Assembly: GCA_020341755.1 (NCBI GenBank)
Contig: CP070834.1
Location: forward strand, 2,271,431-2,310,774
Source of the DNA: Caldifarciminota bacterium
Lineage (GTDB): Bacteria > Hydrothermota > Tepidihabitantia > SM23-42
Direction: 5' to 3'
Length of the DNA stretch: 39,344 nucleotides
The notes under the pieces are model-generated. The model was not told where the DNA came from, did not search any database, and was given only the letters and a program-made list of their open reading frames with translations. This document shows, piece after piece, positions 1-8,325 of the stretch. Both the position numbers and the translations under genes were made by a program. The stretch's first letter is position 1; the number at the start of each line of letters is the position of its first letter.

Positions 1-1158
1 CCTGATGATCCGTACAATGTCGCGTCTGCGAGTTTCAGCTACCTGAACAACGGAAACACATCCGAGTACGTCTGGATCTCCGACGACGGCGGCTACACGT
101 TCACCGACACCATTTTTGTCTATCATGCGATCGACCCGATAGCCGGCTCTTCAGGCGCCGGTCATCTCCGTCGTGGTCCGGGTGACTACATGTTCTTCAC
201 GTTCCACGATACGGTCACTGTCGGCATTCCGGTCGCGTACCCGCACATCATCGAATCCACCGACGGCGGCATGACCTGGGGTGCAAAACAAGAACTCAAC
301 GTTCCGATCATCAATCAGGACGCCCAGTTCTGGTGGACCGAACTCGACTGCGAATACATCGATGGTGACCTGTGGGCAGTACACAATGACATTAACCAGG
401 TATTCCCGGATTCGGGCCGTTTCTATGTTTGGAAAGGCACGGGCAGCCCTGGTTCATGGACCTGGGATGTCTGGGATGTTGACGATATGGTCATACAGAC
501 GACCATTGCCGACACAGCATTCTACTTCGCGATCGGTCAGTATCCGTCGGTCTCGTACGACCCAGTCTCCGGGCTTATCCTGATCGGCGCAAAATCGAAT
601 TACGAAAAGATCTACACGCCGACCAACGATACGATCTATTCCGGTGCTCATGTAGGTGGTATTTATTCCACTGATGGCGGAGCGAACTGGGAAGTAACCG
701 AACCGCTGAGCGCTGCCAATACCGGTCAGATCATCTGGGGTAACTGGAGCAGTACCGAAGTAGCACACCGGCTCGTGAACGACGGTGGAACGGTCTATGC
801 ACACTCGGCATGGTGTGATGAGATCGCCCTGGAGCTGTACCATGAGGTGGGCGAGATCAAACGCTTCCTCGGTGTCAATGAAATGGAGAACGGTATAGTG
901 AGTTTCGGCTACGACCTACGACCCAATATCACGCACGACCGCGCCCAGGCAACGTTCAGTATGCCTGCCTCCGGTACTGTTGCACTGCATGTGTTTGATG
1001 CAACCGGCCGCCTCATCGAGACGGTCTATGAGGGAAGCCTGGCGCAGGGTAATGCATCGTTCGATGTCAATGTGCAGCAGCTGGCAAGCGGTACCTATTT
1101 CGTCGTCCTTGAAACCGAACATGGTGTCGCAACCGAGAAACTCGTAAAACTCCACTGA
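1..1158 (+). CDS. Secreted Asp-box (BNR-like) protein with type-IX-like C-terminal sorting domain, 5' truncated
   Basis: The reading frame is open from the first base, so the gene begins outside the window; 385 residues are visible. Three Asp-box motifs (S-x-D-x-G-x-x-W/F type) lie near visible residues 27, 86 and 223 (for example STDGGMTW and STDGGANW). This suggests a sialidase-like beta-propeller, but no catalytic residues can be assigned. The last ~80 residues (sequence around ASGTVALHVFDATGRLI, SGTYFVVL, ending KLVKLH) match the general pattern of type IX secretion C-terminal sorting domains (TIGR04183 style), known for export across the outer membrane and surface attachment. An internal ATG at 190 is not the real start, because coding sequence with an Asp box continues upstream of it. 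A strong intrinsic terminator follows. Substrate unknown. Confidence 0.8.
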   Translation, partial: PDDPYNVASASFSYLNNGNTSEYVWISDDGGYTFTDTIFVYHAIDPIAGSSGAGHLRRGPGDYMFFTFHDTVTVGIPVAYPHIIESTDGGMTWGAKQELNVPIINQDAQFWWTELDCEYIDGDLWAVHNDINQVFPDSGRFYVWKGTGSPGSWTWDVWDVDDMVIQTTIADTAFYFAIGQYPSVSYDPVSGLILIGAKSNYEKIYTPTNDTIYSGAHVGGIYSTDGGANWEVTEPLSAANTGQIIWGNWSSTEVAHRLVNDGGTVYAHSAWCDEIALELYHEVGEIKRFLGVNEMENGIVSFGYDLRPNITHDRAQATFSMPASGTVALHVFDATGRLIETVYEGSLAQGNASFDVNVQQLASGTYFVVLETEHGVATEKLVKLH

Positions 1159-1179
1159 TACATACTACACTAATTGTGA

Positions 1180-1209
1180 AAAAGGAGGAGCATGTACGCT
1201 CCTCCTTTT
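1180..1209 (+). terminator. Rho-independent terminator
   Basis: An 11-bp stem (AAAAGGAGGAG / CTCCTCCTTTT) with an 8-base loop runs into a T-rich tract 22 bases after the stop codon of the secreted protein. Confidence 0.9.
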
Positions 1210-1235
1210 TCTTTATGTGATTCCTCCTTTGCATA

Positions 1236-1263
1236 TTGACTTGTCCTGCTTACTACATACAAT
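1236..1263 (+). promoter_or_regulatory. Sigma-70-type promoter for the HAMP membrane protein
   Basis: TTGACT (1236-1241), 16-bp spacer, TACAAT (1258-1263). Transcription should start about 12 bases before the ATG at 1282, with a Shine-Dalgarno AAGGAG at 1271-1276. Confidence 0.75.
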
Positions 1264-1281
1264 AACCGACAAGGAGAGTAT

Positions 1282-1866
1282 ATGGAGAACAGAATAAGAC
1301 GTAAGCAGTTCGTGCTACACGGTCTCCAGAAAACCCTTATTATCACCATCATGGGTATCATCATCGCGATCTCGGCATCGTTAGTCGTATTATCCTTCTT
1401 ACTCTTTCATTACTACAGTACCGGTTTCATCACGCCCGAGAATCAGATGTTCCCACTGACCGCCGCTATCTGGCCGGTCGTCATCACGGCCGTCGTATTG
1501 TATGGAGTGTGTTTATGGGTGCTCATTATTATAACACACCGGATTTACGGTCCTCTCTACCGTCTGACCACGTATATCAAGAAGCTCGTCAATGGAGACA
1601 AGACTGATGAGATCATCTTTCGCAAGGATGATGCGATCACCGGGTTAAAGGAGATATACAATGATCTGCGCACGAGCCTTGAAAAGACCCTCCATTACAA
1701 TTATACAGAAATGGTCCATATTTTCTCCGAACTGGAAAATATCCTCGATAATATCTACTACAAGAAGATAAAGGACCGAGAACTCTATGATTCTCTCCAG
1801 GAATGCTGTGGCAAACTCGCCCGGGCACTCGATATCACCTCAGAGGCGATAGAGAAAAAAGAATAA
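1282..1866 (+). CDS. Two-helix membrane protein with HAMP-like domain, no output domain
   Basis: 194 residues. Two membrane helices at about 19-43 and 59-85 flank a short ~15-residue periplasmic loop. They are followed by a HAMP-like segment (about 86-135, with RIYGPLYRLTTYIKKL) and a predicted helical C-terminal tail of ~60 residues. HAMP domains normally relay signals from membrane sensors to kinases, cyclases or chemoreceptor domains. Here no kinase, GGDEF or methyl-accepting domain follows, so this is either a stand-alone relay that pairs with another protein or a regulator of unknown type. The start is supported by AAGGAG five bases upstream and by a good promoter. It is monocistronic, between two terminators. 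Confidence 0.75.
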   Translation: MENRIRRKQFVLHGLQKTLIITIMGIIIAISASLVVLSFLLFHYYSTGFITPENQMFPLTAAIWPVVITAVVLYGVCLWVLIIITHRIYGPLYRLTTYIKKLVNGDKTDEIIFRKDDAITGLKEIYNDLRTSLEKTLHYNYTEMVHIFSELENILDNIYYKKIKDRELYDSLQECCGKLARALDITSEAIEKKE

Positions 1867-1907
1867 ACCCCCGCTGCAACCTGTACCGTTCTGCTTGCGG
1901 GGGTTTT
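1865..1907. terminator. Bidirectional terminator between converging genes
   Basis: Stem AAACCCCCGC (1865-1874) pairs with GCGGGGGTTT (1897-1906). T-rich sequence follows on the + strand, and on the - strand the complement also runs into T-rich sequence. It therefore can end both the HAMP gene and sucD. Confidence 0.85.
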
Positions 1908-1913
1908 ATTTAT

Positions 1914-2783
1914 TTATGACAGTGCCCGCTTCACCAGCCCGGCCACTTCTGCGGGAGTTTCACCTACTTCAATCCCACATTTCTTAAAGACCTCGATCTT
2001 TTCCGCCGCAGTACCGGCTGTTCCTGATATGATAGCACCTGCATGACCCATGCGTTTGTCAGCCGGCGCCGTCTTACCGGCAATGAATCCGAAGACCGGT
2101 TTCTTCATGTTCTTCTTGACCCATTGTGCTGCATCCTGCTCATCGCGTCCCCCGATCTCACCCACAACGACCACCGCTTCGGTAGCGCCGTCCTGATTAA
2201 AGAGATCGAGACAGTCGATGAATTTTGTTCCGATGACCGGGTCACCACCAATACCGATACAGGTCGATTGACCCAGACCGCTTTTGGTGATATGGTCAAC
2301 GATCTCATAGGTCAATGTACCGCTGCGCGATATCACACCGACCCTGCCCGGCTTGAAGATATGTCCGGGCAGAATGCCGACCTTCGCCTGACCGGACGAT
2401 ACGATGCCCGGAGAGTTCGGACCCACCAGTCGGCAGTCCTTGTCCTCCAGGTACGCCATGATCTTGATCATATCGATCGTCGGAATCCCTTCAGAAATGC
2501 AGACGATGAGCTTTACACCGGCGTCGATCGCTTCGTACACTGCGCCGACCGAGAACTTCGCCGGAACGAATAAAATCGCCGTATTCGCACCGGTTTTTTT
2601 CACTGCTTGTTCGACCGAATTGAACACCGGGACACCCTCGACCTTTTGACCACCTTTCCCGGGTGTAACACCGGCAACGACCTTTGTCCCGTACTTCAGC
2701 ATTTGACCGGTATGAAAACTTCCGTCCCGTCCGGTTATACCCTGCACCACCAACTTCGTATCATTATTAACCAAGATGCTCAT
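1914..2783 (-). CDS. sucD: Succinyl-CoA ligase (ADP-forming), alpha subunit
   Basis: 289 residues, the usual length of the alpha subunit, cytoplasmic. With SucC it interconverts succinyl-CoA and succinate with substrate-level phosphorylation of ADP/GDP in the TCA cycle. The N-terminal CoA-binding Rossmann region (VQGITGRDGSFHTGQML) is followed by the ligase domain with the phospho-histidine motif GHAGAI (His247). The start ATG is preceded by AAGGAG. It lies 11 bases behind sucC, so the two form an operon read toward the shared terminator at 1865-1907. Confidence 0.97.
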   Translation of the reverse strand: MSILVNNDTKLVVQGITGRDGSFHTGQMLKYGTKVVAGVTPGKGGQKVEGVPVFNSVEQAVKKTGANTAILFVPAKFSVGAVYEAIDAGVKLIVCISEGIPTIDMIKIMAYLEDKDCRLVGPNSPGIVSSGQAKVGILPGHIFKPGRVGVISRSGTLTYEIVDHITKSGLGQSTCIGIGGDPVIGTKFIDCLDLFNQDGATEAVVVVGEIGGRDEQDAAQWVKKNMKKPVFGFIAGKTAPADKRMGHAGAIISGTAGTAAEKIEVFKKCGIEVGETPAEVAGLVKRALS

Positions 2784-2794
2784 TATCGTTCTCC

Positions 2795-3925
2795 TTACCC
2801 GAGTAGTTCGATCGCCTTTTTTGCACCTTCATCCATTGTTTGTGCAAAGATGAGACCGGCTTCTCGTAATATCTCCATACCCTTATCTTCGTTCGTACCG
2901 GTCAGTCGTGCAACGATCGGCTGCTTGATGGTCAATTCCTTTTTCGCCTGTATTATACCGTTGGCAACGTCATCACAGCGGGTGATGCCTCCGAAGATAT
3001 TGAAGAAGATGACCTTCACGTTCGGATCTTTCAGCAAAATGCTCAGTGCATTTTTCACTTTTTCCGGTGACGATGACCCGCCGATATCAAGAAAATTCGC
3101 TGGCTCACCACCAAAGTGCTTTACCAGATCCATGGTCGCCATGGCGAGTCCTGCGCCATTGACCACACACCCGATATTACCGGAGAGGCTTACATACGAA
3201 AGGTCTTGCTCGCGTGCGAGTAATTCATTCTCATCCTCGCTTTCACGGTCGCGCAATGACTCAACATCAGGATGCCGGTAGAGACCGTTGTCATCAAAAT
3301 TCAACTTAGCATCCAGCGCGATCAGATCACCATCCGTTGTCACCACCAGCGGGTTAATTTCGGCAAGCGATGAATCCAGCTCGACGAAGAGTTTATACAA
3401 TTTCTCCGTGATCTGAGCACATGCGAATGCCGTTTTAACATCCTCATATAAGAAGAATCCTACCTCACGGGCTTTATGGGGCAGCATGCCGACGAGCGGA
3501 TCAACATACACTTTATGGATTGCTTCTGGTTTCTTTTTAGCCACTTCTTCTATCTCGACGCCGCCTTCCTTGCATGCCATTACCACGGTCTTTTGCACGG
3601 TTCGATCATTGATGATACCGAGGTATGCTTCGTTTGCGATATCAATGGCACTGGCAACCAGGACTTTCTTAACGATCAGGCCCTTGATCTCCATACCCAG
3701 TATTTTTTCAGCGTATTCCTTCACTTCCTGCTCGTTCTTAGCGATCTTGATTCCACCTGCCTTACCGCGTCCGCCAACATGAACCTGGGATTTAATAACA
3801 CATGGAATACCTACCTCCTTTGAGATCGCAATGACTTCATCAACGCTCTTCGCAACCCTACCCTTGGGGATCGGTATTCCGTATTTCCCAAAGACCTCCT
3901 TTGCCTGATATTCATGAACTTTCAA
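2795..3925 (-). CDS. sucC: Succinyl-CoA ligase (ADP-forming), beta subunit
   Basis: 376 residues from a TTG start. The N-terminus reads KVHEYQAKEVFGKYGIP, the standard beginning of the ATP-grasp domain in SucC. A perfect AGGAGG (3931-3936 on the complement) sits five bases before this TTG, so I prefer it to the longer frame beginning at 3955. The ATP-grasp domain fills about residues 1-220. The C-terminal ligase domain contains NIGCVVNGAGLAMATMD and the glycine-rich DIGGSSSPEK and FNIFGGITRCDDVANGI, typical of the family. It forms the alpha/beta ligase with SucD encoded just downstream. Expression probably comes from the promoter at 4026-4053, with a leader of about 95 bases. Confidence 0.97.
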   Translation of the reverse strand: MKVHEYQAKEVFGKYGIPIPKGRVAKSVDEVIAISKEVGIPCVIKSQVHVGGRGKAGGIKIAKNEQEVKEYAEKILGMEIKGLIVKKVLVASAIDIANEAYLGIINDRTVQKTVVMACKEGGVEIEEVAKKKPEAIHKVYVDPLVGMLPHKAREVGFFLYEDVKTAFACAQITEKLYKLFVELDSSLAEINPLVVTTDGDLIALDAKLNFDDNGLYRHPDVESLRDRESEDENELLAREQDLSYVSLSGNIGCVVNGAGLAMATMDLVKHFGGEPANFLDIGGSSSPEKVKNALSILLKDPNVKVIFFNIFGGITRCDDVANGIIQAKKELTIKQPIVARLTGTNEDKGMEILREAGLIFAQTMDEGAKKAIELLG

Positions 3926-4025
3926 TCTGTCCTCCTGTTTTAAGATTCGTCCCAAATATCATTCTACAATTACCTGAATCTATGGAAATCCAAAAAACTA
4001 TTTTGTCTTAAGCACAGTATTTCTT

Positions 4026-4053
4026 AGCATATACAAAAATGATATAAAGTCAA
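4026..4053 (-). promoter_or_regulatory. Sigma-70-type promoter for sucCD
   Basis: On the - strand: TTGACT (complement of 4048-4053), 16-bp spacer, TATGCT (complement of 4026-4031). The implied leader to the sucC TTG is about 95 bases and AT-rich. I see no riboswitch-like fold in it. Confidence 0.65.
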
Positions 4054-4124
4054 TATATCTGAAGTTTTTCCTCCACCTAAACAGAACCTATCGTGTGTTT
4101 TTATACCCTCACATTATAGGTCGG

Positions 4125-5015
4125 TTACTTGTGGTGCTCGAGCACCCGTGCCGCAGTGTCCAGCCCGTAGCGCTGCAAGGCTCTAACGGCATCGTTAAAT
4201 TCTGCGACCGTTATCCTCCGGTTCAGCTCGGTATACTCTGTGGCACGGTATGTCGGATAGTACTGAGCCATAACATTCACCACGGTTTGTCGTGAGAGCT
4301 CGCGGGCGATGAACTCAAAACATCGGTCACTACTCGCGATAGTGTGCGGCAGCACGAGATGTCGAACCAATACGCCCCGTAAGGCAATGCCCTCCTTGAC
4401 TGTAAGTTCGCCTACCTGGCGATGCATTTCCCGGAGTGCTGCCGTCACGGCATCCCAGTATCGGGGTGTCCCGGAATACTTCTCTGCATGTTCGTCATCC
4501 CCGTATTTCATATCTGGCATATAAATATCGATGATGCCATCGAGGAGTTTCAGGACTTCCACAGATTCGTACCCACCGCAGTTGTAGACAACAGGAATGC
4601 TGAGTCCGGCATCCTGAGCCCTGGCAAGTGCCTTGACGATCTGCGGCACCCAGGGAGTAGGCGTTACCAGGTTAATATTGTGACAACCACGGTCCTGCAA
4701 ATGCATCATTATGTGAGCGAGATCATCTGTGGAAACCTCTCTGCCCAGACCATGCTGGCTGATATCGTAATTCTGGCAGAAAACACAGTGCACATTACAG
4801 TAGGCAAAGAATATCGTTCCCGAACCGTGTATACCGACAAGTGGAGGTTCTTCCCCAAAGTGCTGATGATACGACGAAATCCTCACCTCAAGGCCTGCCC
4901 CGCAGTCACCCACTTCGCCTTGCAGTCTATCGACCCCGCATCCTCGCGGGCATAAACGGCATGGAGAGAGCAGGTCGTACAGGTCGTTGATGATTTTTTC
5001 TTTTATGAACTTCAT
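4125..5015 (-). CDS. PflX-type radical SAM protein (pyruvate-formate-lyase-activase-like, COG1313 type)
   Basis: 296 residues from the ATG at 5015; a TTG at 5042 would add nine residues, and neither start has a strong ribosome site. An N-terminal cysteine cluster (CRLCPRGCGVDRLQGEVGDCG) is followed by the radical SAM motif C-x3-C-x2-C (CNVHCVFCQN) around residues 83-90. Later motifs include NLVTPTPWVPQI and YMPDMKYG. The family resembles glycyl-radical activating enzymes, but its members usually lie away from glycyl-radical enzymes and their substrate is not established. It lies 65 bases downstream of hypD on the same strand. A link with hydrogenase or other metal-centre maturation is suggested only by that position. 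Confidence 0.85.
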   Translation of the reverse strand: MKFIKEKIINDLYDLLSPCRLCPRGCGVDRLQGEVGDCGAGLEVRISSYHQHFGEEPPLVGIHGSGTIFFAYCNVHCVFCQNYDISQHGLGREVSTDDLAHIMMHLQDRGCHNINLVTPTPWVPQIVKALARAQDAGLSIPVVYNCGGYESVEVLKLLDGIIDIYMPDMKYGDDEHAEKYSGTPRYWDAVTAALREMHRQVGELTVKEGIALRGVLVRHLVLPHTIASSDRCFEFIARELSRQTVVNVMAQYYPTYRATEYTELNRRITVAEFNDAVRALQRYGLDTAARVLEHHK

Positions 5016-5080
5016 GAAGGATCCATGGGGTCTGCCATCCAACTACCGGGATGAACTGACGTGCGTATATATATGGATCG

Positions 5081-6166
5081 TCACCGTTTTCGTTTTCTTC
5101 GCTGCTTTCCGGGTTTCCTCGTGCCATCGCCGTATTTGTAGTACGCTGCACATGATCCTTCTGACGATACCATACACGGTCCTACCGGGGTAATAGGGGT
5201 ACAGGCCTTGCCGAACAGTGCACAGTCAGGCGGCAGCTTCACACCGAGCAGCACCTTGCCGCATATACATCCCTTCGGTTCCCGGGACTGCGGCACGGAA
5301 ATATCATAGCGCGACTTCACATCGAATTTCTTATACGCTGTACTGAATGTCAGCCCCGACCGCTTGATCTCGCCGATACCCCGCCACTGTGAATCAACCA
5401 CCTTGAATACTTTTTTCATCAATCTCTGGGCGTGCATGTTTCCCTCGGGTTTTACCACCCGGCGGTATTCTATGGCAATACCTGCGCTGCCGGATGAGAT
5501 CTGTCGTACGAGACTCAGTATACCCTGTAATATATCTGCCGGATCGAAACCGGTAACGCAGCCCGGTATCTTATACTGCTCGCTGAGAAATTCGTAGGGC
5601 TTTGAGCCGATGATCGCTGATACGTGTCCCGGCAGTATAAGACCCTGTACGGCGATCCGCGGTGACCGTGCAATGAACTCCAGCGCCGGTGGTATGCATT
5701 TAAAGGCAGGCAGGACGAAAAAATTGGTGATACCCTGTTTTTCAGCAGTGAGTACTGTCGCTGCAACCGTTGGCGAGGTCGTCTCAAAACCGACACCGAT
5801 AAACACCACATCCCGATCAGGATGTGCTGTCGCTATCTGCAGCGCATCGAGCGGCGAATACACGATATGAGGACGGTAACTCTCCAGGGTCGTTTCAGAA
5901 CCGGGCACCCGCACCATATCGCCGAAGGTGGTAATCATAACCTTTTCCTGCCGGGCAAGGGCAACAGCATAATCGATCGTTGATTGCGGCGTAACGCAGA
6001 CCGGGCATCCTGGTCCGGACAAAAGCCGGATAGTATCCGGCAGCAGCGCTCTGATACCTGCTCGGGCTATTGCCATGGTGTGGGTTCCGCATACCTCCAT
6101 GAGCGATACGCGCGTGTTGTCGAGCCTCGATGCTGCCTCTTGGATCGTTTGGATTATTGTATTCAC
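5081..6166 (-). CDS. hypD: Hydrogenase maturation protein HypD
   Basis: 361 residues, full length. HypD is an iron-sulphur scaffold that, with HypC, assembles the Fe(CN)2CO group of [NiFe] hydrogenase in the cytoplasm. The family motifs are present: EVCGTHTMAIARAG near the N-terminus, SGPGCPVCVTP, FETTSPT and the cysteine-rich C-terminus (CICGKVLLG, GPCMVSSEGSCAAYY). The start is a GTG with only a weak AGAAAG upstream, 21 bases after the stop of the GGDEF gene and in the same frame. No hypA, B, C, E, F or hydrogenase genes are nearby, which is unusual. The C-terminal tail is a short basic run (RKPGKQRRKRKR). Confidence 0.95.
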   Translation of the reverse strand: MNTIIQTIQEAASRLDNTRVSLMEVCGTHTMAIARAGIRALLPDTIRLLSGPGCPVCVTPQSTIDYAVALARQEKVMITTFGDMVRVPGSETTLESYRPHIVYSPLDALQIATAHPDRDVVFIGVGFETTSPTVAATVLTAEKQGITNFFVLPAFKCIPPALEFIARSPRIAVQGLILPGHVSAIIGSKPYEFLSEQYKIPGCVTGFDPADILQGILSLVRQISSGSAGIAIEYRRVVKPEGNMHAQRLMKKVFKVVDSQWRGIGEIKRSGLTFSTAYKKFDVKSRYDISVPQSREPKGCICGKVLLGVKLPPDCALFGKACTPITPVGPCMVSSEGSCAAYYKYGDGTRKPGKQRRKRKR

Positions 6167-6187
6167 AACTTTCTGTGTTCTGAGTGT

Positions 6188-7384
6188 CTAAACCTTTTCT
6201 ACCTTGGCGTGGTATTCTCTTACCGTACTCCGACCCGCACCTTTTGCTTCGTAGAGAGCCTGATCGGCAAGTTTGATCAACTCCGATTCGCTGGTCGCGT
6301 CATCAGGGTACGCCGATACGCCAGCCGAGAATGCGACCTTTACTTTTTTGCCGCTTCTGGCGAAATCATAGGTCTCCAGGTTCTGCAGCAACTCTGCCAT
6401 GATCTTCCCTGCATCGCTTTTCTTCGTTTCTGGACACATTACTATGAATTCGTCACCCCCGTAGCGCGCCAGTATGTCTGTTTCATCGAAGTATTTCGAA
6501 AAAATGCGTGACAGTTGTACGAGCAGGTGATCACCGGCCTGATGACCGTAGGTATCATTGTATGCCTTAAAATTATCCAGATCGATGATCGATACCGACA
6601 GGTTATGCTGGAACCGTTTGGCACGATTCAATTCCTCGCGGAGTCGATCCTTAAAATAGCCGATATTGTAAAGCTTGGTCAAAGGATCGGTATGCGCGGT
6701 GAATTGTATATCGGCAAAACTCTGAGTGTTGTTGAAGGCAATCCCGGCAATACCGGCAACAACACCGAGCAGATCCATCTCGCGCATCGTAAGATTCTCG
6801 GTGCGCGTGATCGCAACCACACCGAATTTCTTCTCCTGGAAAAAGATCGGAAAGCAGATATCAGGGTCGAATATCGAATACGGCTCCCTGATATCAAGCA
6901 CAGAGAACTCCCTCTGACTGATACGGTGTTTTTTCTCGAAACAGGCACCCGCTTTTCCCTTTTTCTCGGGATCTTCGATTTCATAGATCAGTTTCGGCAG
7001 CCAGTTATCATTAAGACCGAAATGCGCGACCACGTTCAGCCGTTGGCCCCGCGGATCGGCAAGAAAAACAGCGACCTGGTCAGCATTCAGACAATTTACC
7101 ATCACCTCCTTGACCTCGTGGGCAATATCCTGGGGTTTCAGGCGGGAGGTGAGATTGATTATCGATGAGAAAAAGAGATTATCCAATGAATGAAGCTTTT
7201 TTAACTCTTCCTGCAGTCTGAGATTCTCTTTTTTCTGCCGATCGAGCTCATCGGTGATAATATCGATCCTTTTTATGACCCTGGTCTTTTTGCGTGAACC
7301 CGAGAATAGTGCAATAATGAAGATAATCGAGATGATAAAGACAGCCGCGATGATGATCGTTATGAAATTCCCGGTCGTTGGCAT
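6188..7384 (-). CDS. Diguanylate cyclase with membrane anchor and GAF domain
   Basis: 398 residues: one N-terminal membrane helix (about 9-28), a short coiled coil (about 35-65), a GAF-like sensor region (about 70-220) and a C-terminal GGDEF domain (about 230-395) with an intact ARYGGDEF active-site motif. It should make cyclic di-GMP from two GTP at the inner membrane. The allosteric inhibitory site (RxxD five residues before GGDEF) reads DETD, so product inhibition through that site is unlikely. The start codon lies five bases after a -10 box, so the mRNA is predicted to be leaderless. It is the first gene of a unit with hypD and the PflX-type enzyme, and ends with TAG. Confidence 0.9.
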   Translation of the reverse strand: MPTTGNFITIIIAAVFIISIIFIIALFSGSRKKTRVIKRIDIITDELDRQKKENLRLQEELKKLHSLDNLFFSSIINLTSRLKPQDIAHEVKEVMVNCLNADQVAVFLADPRGQRLNVVAHFGLNDNWLPKLIYEIEDPEKKGKAGACFEKKHRISQREFSVLDIREPYSIFDPDICFPIFFQEKKFGVVAITRTENLTMREMDLLGVVAGIAGIAFNNTQSFADIQFTAHTDPLTKLYNIGYFKDRLREELNRAKRFQHNLSVSIIDLDNFKAYNDTYGHQAGDHLLVQLSRIFSKYFDETDILARYGGDEFIVMCPETKKSDAGKIMAELLQNLETYDFARSGKKVKVAFSAGVSAYPDDATSESELIKLADQALYEAKGAGRSTVREYHAKVEKV

Positions 7385-7389
7385 ACCCC

Positions 7390-7418
7390 ATTTTATATAT
7401 ATTTTCTCTTCCTGTCAA
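7390..7418 (-). promoter_or_regulatory. Leaderless promoter of the GAF-GGDEF gene
   Basis: On the - strand: TTGACA (complement of 7413-7418), 17-bp spacer, TAAAAT (complement of 7390-7395), then five bases to the ATG at 7384. Transcription is expected to begin at or within a base of the start codon. Confidence 0.6.
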
Positions 7419-7431
7419 CAACTTGTTGACA
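7413..7431. promoter_or_regulatory. Perfect palindrome holding both divergent -35 boxes
   Basis: TGTCAACAA (7413-7421), one central C, TTGTTGACA (7423-7431): a perfect 9-bp inverted repeat. The outer six bases on each side are the -35 hexamers of the two divergent promoters. A repressor or activator bound here would control both genes together. Confidence 0.65.
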
Positions 7432-7453
7432 TAAACATGACCCGTGCTATAAT
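7426..7453 (+). promoter_or_regulatory. Consensus leaderless promoter of the M55 peptidase gene
   Basis: TTGACA (7426-7431), 16-bp spacer, TATAAT (7448-7453), then exactly five bases to the ATG at 7459. No Shine-Dalgarno sequence is possible if transcription starts at the usual distance. Confidence 0.8.
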
Positions 7454-7458
7454 GCATC

Positions 7459-8301
7459 ATGGCGCAAACAGTCAAGGTTTTCATATCATTTGACCTGGAG
7501 GGAGTAACCATCGTATCGTCATGGCGTGAGATGAAAAAAGATGCTCCATCATTTGGCGATATAAGAAAGTGTGGAACCGAGGAAGTAAGCGCTGCCATAC
7601 GGGGTATTCACCACGCCTCGCGGGGAAGATGTGAAATCGTGGTATGCGATGCTCATGCCATGGGTGAAAATCTTATCATCGACGCGCTTCCTAAAGGCAT
7701 CCATACAGTTAGGGGATCGCCTCGTGAGTTTTATATGGTCGAAGGCATAGATGAATCGTTCGATCTTCTGTTCTGCATCGGGTATCACGCCATGGCAGGA
7801 ACCCTGCGCGCGGGAATGGACCATACGTATTCTTCGTCACTGTTGTACAGTGTTAAGATCAACGGGGTTTTTGTGGGCGAAACCGAGATCAATGCTGGGC
7901 TCGCCGGTCATTACGGCGTTCCGCTCGGCTTGGTAACAGGGGACGATCAACTCATCAAGGAGGTTCACAAATTCTTCGGCGATGACCTGGAAACGGTCAT
8001 CACCAAACATGGCATATCTCGATTTTCCATGATGTGCCGCCATCCGGCTGACGTACAGGCTGAAATCGAGAAGAAAGCCGCACGGGCGGTCGAGAATATC
8101 GACCGCTACAAACCGTTCACATTCAAAGAACCGATCCAGGCTGAATTCGAGGTCACCAGCTCCTTGATAGGAGACCTTGTCGCGCCGATACCCGGTATAA
8201 AACGCACATCGGCACGTACGTTATCAGTGACCACAAAAACAATACTGGATTTCTATCGCATGATGCGTCTTATGTGCAGTACTGGTTCAGGGCAGGCCTG
8301 A
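7459..8301 (+). CDS. M55 family peptidase (DppA-like D-aminopeptidase)
   Basis: 280 residues, cytoplasmic. M55 peptidases are zinc D-aminopeptidases known to release D-Ala residues from short peptides, often from cell-wall turnover. The family's metal and catalytic positions are visible: Asp12 and Glu14 in FDLEGVT, His66 in CDAHAMGENL, His110 in GYHAMAG, His122 in MDHTYSS and Glu141/Glu143 in GETEINAGLAGH. The start must be the ATG at 7459, because the first metal ligands lie 12 residues in; it lies five bases after a perfect -10 box, so translation is predicted to be leaderless. It stands alone on this strand, with no peptide transporter beside it. Confidence 0.92.
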   Translation: MAQTVKVFISFDLEGVTIVSSWREMKKDAPSFGDIRKCGTEEVSAAIRGIHHASRGRCEIVVCDAHAMGENLIIDALPKGIHTVRGSPREFYMVEGIDESFDLLFCIGYHAMAGTLRAGMDHTYSSSLLYSVKINGVFVGETEINAGLAGHYGVPLGLVTGDDQLIKEVHKFFGDDLETVITKHGISRFSMMCRHPADVQAEIEKKAARAVENIDRYKPFTFKEPIQAEFEVTSSLIGDLVAPIPGIKRTSARTLSVTTKTILDFYRMMRLMCSTGSGQA

Positions 8302-8325
8302 AGCTTGACCCTCTGACCGACCGAC

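Noticed and set aside
2607-3281. 224-codon + strand ORF
   Set aside because: It is antisense to sucD and sucC, which are certain; its composition is that of a mirror frame.
3926-4025. Riboswitch in the sucC leader
   Set aside because: The leader is about 95 bases, AT-rich and without any paired core I can recognise.
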